NCBI GenBank assembly: GCA_004299665.1
Contig: SCQZ01000040.1
Location: forward strand, 1-11,940
Reading direction: 5' to 3'
Length of the DNA stretch: 11,940 nt
DNA from: Jatrophihabitans sp.
Lineage (GTDB): Bacteria; Actinomycetota; Actinomycetes; Mycobacteriales; Jatrophihabitantaceae
The translations under genes and the position numbers were made by a program. Shown in pieces: positions 1 through 4,623 of the stretch. Each line of letters starts with the position of its first letter. Position 1 is the stretch's first letter. The notes under the pieces are model-generated. The model saw nothing but the letters and a program-made list of their open reading frames with translations, was not told where the DNA came from and made no database searches.

Positions 1-13
1 GCTCTTCCGATCT
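1..13. other. Residual Illumina adapter sequence at contig end
   Basis: The first 13 bases, GCTCTTCCGATCT, are identical to the 3' end shared by the standard Illumina sequencing adapters. The coaE reading frame stays in family register up to about position 14 (the protein reads ...VVHDIPLL) and then turns into residues encoded by adapter. This is seen directly. That it is an untrimmed artefact is inference, but a chance 13-base match exactly at the edge of a sequence is very unlikely. These bases should not be treated as genomic. Confidence 0.95.
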
Positions 14-354
14 AGCAGCGGGATGTCGTGCACGACCACCGCTCCGGGCGGGGCCGCGGCCGCAACGGCGGCGCTGCGCTGCCCGACGAGCGGGTGGACG
101 ATCGCGTTCAGGTCGGCGCGCGCACGCTCGTCGCCGAACACGATGGTGGCCAGGGCGGCCCGGTCGAGCTCGCCGTCCGCGCCGACCACGCCGTGGCCGA
201 ACCGGACGACCACCGCGTCGAAACCGGGGGTGCCCGCCCGCACCACCTCGCGGGCGATCGCGTCGGCGTCCACGATCACGGCGCCGTGCTCGGCCAGTAG
301 CCCCGCGACCGTGCTCTTGCCCGACCCGACGCCGCCGGTGAGTCCCACACGCAT
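14..354 (-). CDS. coaE: Dephospho-CoA kinase, 3' end missing (cut by contig end)
   Basis: CoaE phosphorylates the 3'-hydroxyl of the ribose of dephospho-CoA with ATP, the last step of coenzyme A synthesis in the cytosol. The visible 113 or so residues begin MRVGLTGGVGSGKSTVAGLL, with the P-loop GGVGSGKS at residues 7-14. They continue with the family pattern DADAIAREVV around residues 29-38 and an IVHPLV stretch near residue 87, a substrate-binding signature of the family, and end at VVHDIPLL. Full-length bacterial CoaE is about 200 residues (actinobacterial forms can be longer with a C-terminal extension), so roughly half or more is missing. The ATG at 354 is chosen because the P-loop sits at its usual distance from it. 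There is no Shine-Dalgarno sequence, and a TAGCGT box ends 7 nt upstream, suggesting a leaderless mRNA. It follows rpsA on the same strand, as in mycobacteria (rpsA-coaE). Confidence 0.93.
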
Positions 355-361
355 GCGACGG

Positions 362-367
362 ACGCTA
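362..367 (-). promoter_or_regulatory. Candidate -10 box of a leaderless coaE promoter
   Basis: On the minus strand TAGCGT (fits TAnnnT) is followed by 7 nt and then the coaE ATG at 354, so transcription would start at or next to the A of the start codon. No convincing TTGAC-type -35 box is seen; that region overlaps the rpsA terminator stem. Actinobacteria commonly use such leaderless transcripts. This is inference from geometry only. Confidence 0.4.
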
Positions 368-378
368 CCGACACGACA

Positions 379-408
379 GAGGGGCCCGGACGCAAGCCCG
401 GGCCCCTC
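379..408 (-). terminator. Hairpin terminator downstream of rpsA
   Basis: A perfect 11-bp GC-rich inverted repeat pairs 379-389 with 398-408 around an 8-nt loop. Beyond a short internal bulge, 370-374 can also pair with 409-413. It begins about 14 nt after the rpsA stop and lies before coaE. There is no U-run after the stem, which is common for actinobacterial terminators. It would end or attenuate rpsA transcription before coaE. Confidence 0.7.
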
Positions 409-421
409 GTGTCAGGAACCG

Positions 422-1873
422 TCAGCCGTTGCGGCCGGCCAGCTTCTCCCGCAGCGCCGCCAGCGCCTCGTCCGAGGCGAGCGTGCCGGACGACTCCGGC
501 GCCTGGGACGAGTACGAGCTCGACTCCCCCACGTCCGCCGCCGCGGCGGCGTCGGCCTTCTGCGCGTCCTCGAGCTGCTTCTTGTGCGCCTCGAAACGCT
601 CGCGGGCGGTGGCGTAGCGCCGCTCCCATTCCTCGCGCTGGGTCTCGTAGCCGGGCAGCCACTCCTGGGTCTGCGGGTCGAAGCCCTCGGGGTAGATGTA
701 GTTGCCCTTGTCGTCGTACTGGGCCTCCATGCCGTACTGCGCCGGGTCGAAGTTCTCGTCGGCCAGCACGCCCTCGTTCGCCTGCTTGAGCGACAGCGAG
801 ATCCGCCGGCGCTCCAGGTCGATGTCGATGACCTTCACCATGAGGTCGTCGCCGACGTTGACCACCTGCTCGGGGATCTCGACGTGGCGCTCGGCCAGCT
901 CCGAGATGTGCACCAGCCCCTCGATGCCGTCCTGGACCCGCACGAACGCGCCGAACGGCACCAGCTTGGTGACCTTGCCGGGAACGACCTGGCCGATCTG
1001 GTGGGTCCGGGCGAACTGCCGCCACGGGTCCTCCTGCGTCGCCTTCAGCGACAGCGAGACCCGCTCGCGGTCCATCTCGACGCTGAGCACCTCGACGGTG
1101 ACCTCCTGGCCCACCTCGACGACCTCGCTGGGGTGGTCGATGTGCTTCCAGGACAGCTCCGAGACGTGCACGAGACCGTCCACCCCGCCGAGGTCGACGA
1201 ACGCGCCGAAGTTGACGATCGAGGACACCACGCCGCTGCGCACCTGTCCGGGTGCCAGCTTGTTGAGGAAGTCGCTACGGACGGCCGACTGGGTCTGCTC
1301 GAGCCAGGCGCGGCGCGAGAGCACGACGTTGTTGCGGTTCTTGTCCAGCTCGATGATCTTCGCCTCGAGCGTCTGCCCGACGTAGGGCTGCAGGTCGCGG
1401 ACCCGGCGCATCTCCACCAGCGACGCGGGCAGGAAGCCGCGCAGCCCGATGTCCAGGATGAGCCCGCCCTTGACGACCTCGATGACCGTGCCCTCGACGA
1501 CCTCGTCGTTGTCCTTCTTCTGCTCGATCGTGCCCCACGCGCGCTCGTACTGCGCGCGCTTCTTGGACAGGATCAGCCGGCCCTCCTTGTCCTCCTTCTG
1601 CAGGACCAGGGCCTCGATCTCGTCGCCGATCGAGACGACCTCGTTCGGGTCGACGTCGTGCTTGATGGACAGTTCGCGGGAGGGGATGACGCCCTCGGTC
1701 TTGTAGCCGATGTCGAGGAGCACCTCGTCGCGATCGACCTTGACGATCGTCCCCTCGACGATGTCGCCGTCGTTGAAGTACGGCATCGTCTTGTCGATCG
1801 CGGCGAGGAAGTCCTCCTCGGTGCCGACGTCGTTGATCGCGACTTGCGGGATTGCCGGTGCAGTGGTGGTCAT
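422..1873 (-). CDS. rpsA: 30S ribosomal protein S1
   Basis: S1 binds mRNA on the small ribosomal subunit and helps initiation on structured or weakly Shine-Dalgarno-led messages. The 483-residue protein has four S1 (OB-fold) RNA-binding domains at about residues 36-105, 123-188, 209-277 and 294-363. Domains 3 and 4 are the most canonical (NFGAFVDLGGVDGLVHVSEL and PFGAFVRVQDGIEGLVHISEL). Four domains instead of the six of E. coli S1 is the usual actinobacterial form. The tail (364-483) is charged and Ala/Ser-rich and ends in LASDEALAALREKLAG, typical of actinobacterial S1. In M. tuberculosis the S1 C-terminus has been reported, with dispute, as a target of pyrazinoic acid. The ATG at 1873 gives the standard N-terminus; only a weak AGGA lies about 12 nt upstream. 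It is followed by a strong hairpin and then coaE. Confidence 0.98.
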   Translation of the reverse strand: MTTTAPAIPQVAINDVGTEEDFLAAIDKTMPYFNDGDIVEGTIVKVDRDEVLLDIGYKTEGVIPSRELSIKHDVDPNEVVSIGDEIEALVLQKEDKEGRLILSKKRAQYERAWGTIEQKKDNDEVVEGTVIEVVKGGLILDIGLRGFLPASLVEMRRVRDLQPYVGQTLEAKIIELDKNRNNVVLSRRAWLEQTQSAVRSDFLNKLAPGQVRSGVVSSIVNFGAFVDLGGVDGLVHVSELSWKHIDHPSEVVEVGQEVTVEVLSVEMDRERVSLSLKATQEDPWRQFARTHQIGQVVPGKVTKLVPFGAFVRVQDGIEGLVHISELAERHVEIPEQVVNVGDDLMVKVIDIDLERRRISLSLKQANEGVLADENFDPAQYGMEAQYDDKGNYIYPEGFDPQTQEWLPGYETQREEWERRYATARERFEAHKKQLEDAQKADAAAAADVGESSSYSSQAPESSGTLASDEALAALREKLAGRNG

Positions 1874-2035
1874 TGAGTGGGTTGGTCCTGACAGTTGGTA
1901 GTCCGGGCGCGGGCAGCCGGGTCGCCAATGCTTGATGAGAGATCGACGAGCGGCCTACTCCATGTCGAGGCCACAGACCTTCCGCAACGCCCGAGCGTAC
2001 TCCAGGCCAGTAAATACGGGAAATCCCCGCCGCCC
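1874..2035 (-). promoter_or_regulatory. Intergenic leader region of rpsA with possible promoter
   Basis: These 162 bp hold no gene that I can support. On the minus strand a TACGCT box (1999-1994) fits the TAnnnT -10 consensus, with a poor -35 (TTTCCC at 2023-2018, 18-bp spacer). It would give a leader of about 115 nt. The leader contains a short inverted repeat, GGCCT (1971-1967) with AGGCC near 1956-1952, and GC-rich stretches near 1900-1920. The promoter call is weak; a long leader would be consistent with control of S1 synthesis, but nothing here proves it. Confidence 0.3.
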
Positions 2036-2998
2036 TCAGGACACGGCATCGCGGATCTCGGCGACGGCCTCGGCGAGAGCCTGGCGGGCCGCCGGGACGA
2101 CCCCCGGCATCGAGATGTAACCGTGGACGGCGTCGACGTAGTTCGTCAGCCGGACCGAGACGCCGGCGGCGCGCAGGGCGGCGGCGTACGCGGGGCCCTG
2201 GTCGCGCAACGGGTCGTGCTCGGCCGTCTGGATCAGCGCCCGCGGCAACCGTTCGTGGGTGCCCAGCAGCGGCGACGCGTAGGGCTCGCCGCGGCGGGCC
2301 GCGTCGGGGACGTAGAGCCCGGGCGTGTTGTCCAGGTCGGCCTTCGTCAGCACCGGGGCGCTGGCGTTCTCCCACTCGGAGGCGAAGTCCCCGCCCTCGA
2401 GGCGCACCGATGGGTAGAGCAGCACCTGCAACGAGAGCGCCGGACCCCCTCGGTCACGCGCCATCATGGCCACGACGGCGGCCAGGTTCCCGCCCGCGCT
2501 GTCCCCCATCACCGCCAGCCGCGTGGCGTCGACGCGCAGTCGCTGCGCCTGGGCCGCGACCCAGCACAGCGTCGCGTAGCAGTCCTCGGGCGCGGCCGGA
2601 TACGGGTGTTCCGGGGCCAGCCGGTAGTCGACCGACACGACCGCCACCCCGGCGTCGGCGGCCACGCCGCTGCACCACCACTGCGACTGCTGCGCGTTCC
2701 CGGACACCCACCCGCCGCCGTGGAAGTTCACGACGGCCGCCAGCACCCCGGTGGCCGCCCGTGGCCGGTAGATCCGCACCGGCAGGTCCGCGTCGTCCGC
2801 GGTCCGCAGGCTCGCCGGCTCGACGGTCGCGCCGCGGTGCGTGCCACCGGTCACGATCCGGGCGATCGGCAGGCGCGTCAGACTCGCTCGCCGATCGCTC
2901 GCGGCGCGCACCCGGTCCGCCGGCTGTTGCAGCACCGGACGGCGGTCGAACACGCCGAGAGTCCGCCACAGCAGCGCGCATCGCAGCGGTACGGCCAT
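2036..2998 (-). CDS. HSL-family alpha/beta hydrolase (esterase/lipase)
   Basis: A 320-residue serine hydrolase of the hormone-sensitive lipase / acetyl-hydrolase family (bacterial family IV esterases), expected to cleave carboxylic esters in the cytosol; the substrate is unknown. The oxyanion-hole motif HGGGWVSG is at 93-100. The nucleophile motif GDSAGGN is at 165-171 (Ser167). The acid is Asp262 in EHDPLRDQ and the base is His292 in DAVHGYIS. DYRLAPEHPYPAAPED at 124-139 is the classic family stretch before the nucleophile elbow. The open frame runs further upstream, but ATG 2998 is preferred: AGAGGAG lies 8 nt upstream, and any longer form would overlap the divergent methyltransferase. No signal peptide is evident. 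It is divergent from the methyltransferase with a 55-bp gap. Confidence 0.9.
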   Translation of the reverse strand: MAVPLRCALLWRTLGVFDRRPVLQQPADRVRAASDRRASLTRLPIARIVTGGTHRGATVEPASLRTADDADLPVRIYRPRAATGVLAAVVNFHGGGWVSGNAQQSQWWCSGVAADAGVAVVSVDYRLAPEHPYPAAPEDCYATLCWVAAQAQRLRVDATRLAVMGDSAGGNLAAVVAMMARDRGGPALSLQVLLYPSVRLEGGDFASEWENASAPVLTKADLDNTPGLYVPDAARRGEPYASPLLGTHERLPRALIQTAEHDPLRDQGPAYAAALRAAGVSVRLTNYVDAVHGYISMPGVVPAARQALAEAVAEIRDAVS

Positions 2999-3006
2999 CG
3001 GCGTCA

Positions 3007-3013
3007 CTCCTCT
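3007..3013 (-). promoter_or_regulatory. Ribosome binding site of the alpha/beta hydrolase
   Basis: On the minus strand AGAGGAG lies 8 nt before ATG 2998. It decides this start over the longer open frame, which reaches back across the divergent gene. Confidence 0.7.
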
Positions 3014-3053
3014 GGTGCGGCGCGAACTGTCTCGATGCTGGCACGATCGCGGT

Positions 3054-3863
3054 ATGGGTGACGCGGCGGGAGTCGGCCGGCGGGTGGCCGACGCCGTGTC
3101 CACGGTGCGGGCGAACCGGTCCTGGTGGGACGGTGCGGCCGACGCGTACCACGCCGAGCACGGGGACTTCCTCGGCGACGCGGACTTCGTCTGGTGCCCG
3201 GAGGACCTGCGCGAGGCGCAGGCACACCTGCTGGGGGACGTCAGGGGCGCGCCCGTCATCGAGGTCGGCTGCGGCGCCGCGATGTGCTCCCGGTGGCTGC
3301 GGGCGCAGGGTGCGCGTGCCGTAGCGTTCGACCTGTCGGCAGGCATGCTGCGCCACGCGCGCGAGGCCGCCGCCCGCACCGGCATCGACGTGCCGCTGGT
3401 CCAGGCGGACGCGCAGCACCTGCCGTTCGCGGACAGCGCCTTCGACGTCGCCTTCACCGCCTTCGGCGCCGTGCCCTTCGTGGCCGACTCGGCGGCGGTG
3501 ATGCGCGAGGTCGCCCGCGTGCTGCGCCCGGGCGGGCGGTGGGTGTTCGCGACCACCCACCCCATGCGCTGGTGCTTCCCGGACGACCCCGGGCGTCCCG
3601 GCCTGACGGTCACGACCTCCTACTTCGACCGCACGCCCTACGTCGAGGACGGCCCGGACGGACGGCCCGGCTACGTCGACCACCACCGCACCCTCGGCGA
3701 CCGGGTGCGGGAGATCACCGCCGCCGGGCTGACCCTTGTCGACCTGATCGAGCCGGAGTGGCCCACCGGGCACACCCGGATCTGGGGTCAGTGGTCCGAA
3801 TTGCGCGGGACGTTGTTTCCCGGCACGGTCATATACGTCTGCCGCAAGCAGATCGGGGTATAA
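3054..3863 (+). CDS. Class I SAM-dependent methyltransferase
   Basis: A 269-residue Rossmann-fold methyltransferase of the Methyltransf_11 / UbiE-like group. It transfers a methyl group from S-adenosylmethionine to an unknown acceptor. Motif I is PVIEVGCGAA at 67-76, the acidic residue of motif II is Asp93 (AFDLSAGMLRHA), the adenine-loop stretch is QADAQHLPFADSAFDVAF at 117-134, and the post-motif III strand is VLRPGGRWVFATTHP at 156-170. A short N-terminal helix (RSWWDGAADAYHAEHGDFLG) precedes the core and is typical of this actinobacterial group. The frame is open further upstream to 2841, but that would overlap the hydrolase; ATG 3054 gives the normal N-terminus. There is no Shine-Dalgarno sequence; CACGAT ends 6 nt before the ATG, so a leaderless start is possible. 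It lies 41 bp ahead of the neocarzinostatin-like gene and may be cotranscribed with it. Confidence 0.9.
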   Translation: MGDAAGVGRRVADAVSTVRANRSWWDGAADAYHAEHGDFLGDADFVWCPEDLREAQAHLLGDVRGAPVIEVGCGAAMCSRWLRAQGARAVAFDLSAGMLRHAREAAARTGIDVPLVQADAQHLPFADSAFDVAFTAFGAVPFVADSAAVMREVARVLRPGGRWVFATTHPMRWCFPDDPGRPGLTVTTSYFDRTPYVEDGPDGRPGYVDHHRTLGDRVREITAAGLTLVDLIEPEWPTGHTRIWGQWSELRGTLFPGTVIYVCRKQIGV

Positions 3864-3864
3864 G
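3859..3864 (+). promoter_or_regulatory. Weak candidate -10 box before the neocarzinostatin-like gene
   Basis: TATAAG overlaps the methyltransferase stop codon and resembles TATAAT at 5 of 6 positions. No good -35 is present at 16-18 bp. If real it would give a leader of about 35 nt ahead of ATG 3905. Transcription from the methyltransferase promoter is an equal alternative. Confidence 0.22.
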
Positions 3865-3891
3865 GGATTTCGGGATCGAAAGCTCTCGCGA

Positions 3892-3897
3892 AGGGAG
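3892..3897 (+). promoter_or_regulatory. Ribosome binding site of the neocarzinostatin-like gene
   Basis: AGGGAG lies 7 nt before ATG 3905. It fixes this start, although the frame is open far upstream through the methyltransferase. Confidence 0.7.
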
Positions 3898-3904
3898 TCC
3901 GCGC

Positions 3905-4567
3905 ATGGTCACGTCCGTGCACCATCGGCGGTGGCGGCTCGGGGCCGCGGCCGCGGGGGCCGTTGCCGCGGTCGGCGCCGCCGTCCTGGCCTTCGCCTCA
4001 CCAGCAGCGGCCGCGCCCTCGCTGACGGTGACGCCGTCCACCGGGCTCACCAACGGTCAGAGCGTGACGGTGACACTCAGCGGGTTCCCGGCCAACGCCG
4101 GCGGCATCAACATCGTCCAGTGCCTGGCGTCGGGAACCGGCGCGGCCGACTGCGACGTCAACGACGCCCAACTCGGCAAGACAGCCGACGCGAGCGGTTC
4201 ACTCACCGTGACGATGCCGGTGCGCTCGACGTTCACCGGTCTGGGAGCGAGCACACCGATCGACTGCACCAAGCAGCAGTGCATGATCGCGGCCAACGTG
4301 GGCACGAGCAGCAACCCGAACGAGAGCGCCGAGGCCAACATCAGCTTCGGCAGCCCGGCCGCCGCCGCGAGCAGCACGCCGCCCCCCGCGACCACGACGT
4401 CCTCGGCCGCTGCGGGCGGCGCCGCGCCGGTCCCCACCGGCGCCAACACCGGCGAGGCGGTGACGAACGGCGGCATCCCCGTGATCGCCGAGGTCCTCGG
4501 CGGCATCGCCGTCGTGCTCGCGGCGGGATCGCTGCTGCTGCACCGCCGCCGGATGCATCGCCTCTGA
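3905..4567 (+). CDS. Secreted, membrane-anchored neocarzinostatin-type domain protein
   Basis: A 220-residue protein with four parts. Residues 1-36 are a signal peptide: basic start HHRRWR, Ala-rich core, and a likely cut after SPAAAA. Residues 37-149 form a neocarzinostatin-type immunoglobulin-like beta domain. Residues 150-190 are an Ala/Ser/Thr/Pro linker. Residues 192-213 are a hydrophobic helix ending in the basic tail HRRRMHRL. The domain opens with SLTVTPSTGLTNGQSVTV and keeps VQC...DC (Cys73, Cys83) and DCTKQQC (Cys121, Cys126), matching the two disulfides of neocarzinostatin (Cys37-47 and Cys88-93 in the mature protein) with the same spacing. The known family holds enediyne chromophores for export and protection, but homologues also occur without enediyne clusters. 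No LPXTG is present, so anchoring by the C-terminal helix is inferred. Ligand and function are unknown. It follows the methyltransferase by 41 bp and converges on polA. Confidence 0.87.
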   Translation: MVTSVHHRRWRLGAAAAGAVAAVGAAVLAFASPAAAAPSLTVTPSTGLTNGQSVTVTLSGFPANAGGINIVQCLASGTGAADCDVNDAQLGKTADASGSLTVTMPVRSTFTGLGASTPIDCTKQQCMIAANVGTSSNPNESAEANISFGSPAAAASSTPPPATTTSSAAAGGAAPVPTGANTGEAVTNGGIPVIAEVLGGIAVVLAAGSLLLHRRRMHRL

Positions 4568-4590
4568 CCGCGCTCCCTCGGTGATCGACT

Positions 4591-4613
4591 CCGCGTTCCG
4601 GGTCGACCCGCGG
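4591..4613. terminator. Possible bidirectional terminator between convergent genes
   Basis: The 56-bp gap between the stops of the neocarzinostatin-like gene and polA contains CCGCG (4591-4595) pairing with CGCGG (4609-4613), and within it the 12-bp palindrome CGGGTCGACCCG (4599-4610). Only one of the two can form. There is no U-run. Location between convergent stops is the main support. Confidence 0.28.
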
Positions 4614-4623
4614 CGGATCGCGA

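Noticed and set aside
23..1876. 617-codon open frame on the plus strand opposite coaE and rpsA
   Set aside because: It is antisense to rpsA, whose four S1 domains are unmistakable. Its translation is low-complexity Arg/Leu/Asp/Val-rich, as expected from a complementary frame in GC-rich coding DNA.
2999..3613. N-terminal extension of the hydrolase by about 205 codons
   Set aside because: The extension is antisense to the methyltransferase, has no domain, and the AGAGGAG site directly precedes ATG 2998.
3125..3904. Upstream in-frame extension of the neocarzinostatin-like protein
   Set aside because: It overlaps the methyltransferase in another frame. AGGGAG before ATG 3905 and the signal peptide right after that ATG fix the start.
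2036..4567. An enediyne biosynthetic cluster suggested by the neocarzinostatin domain
   Set aside because: No polyketide synthase, thioesterase, epoxidase or other enediyne genes are present. One hydrolase and one methyltransferase are not enough, and the flanks are housekeeping genes.
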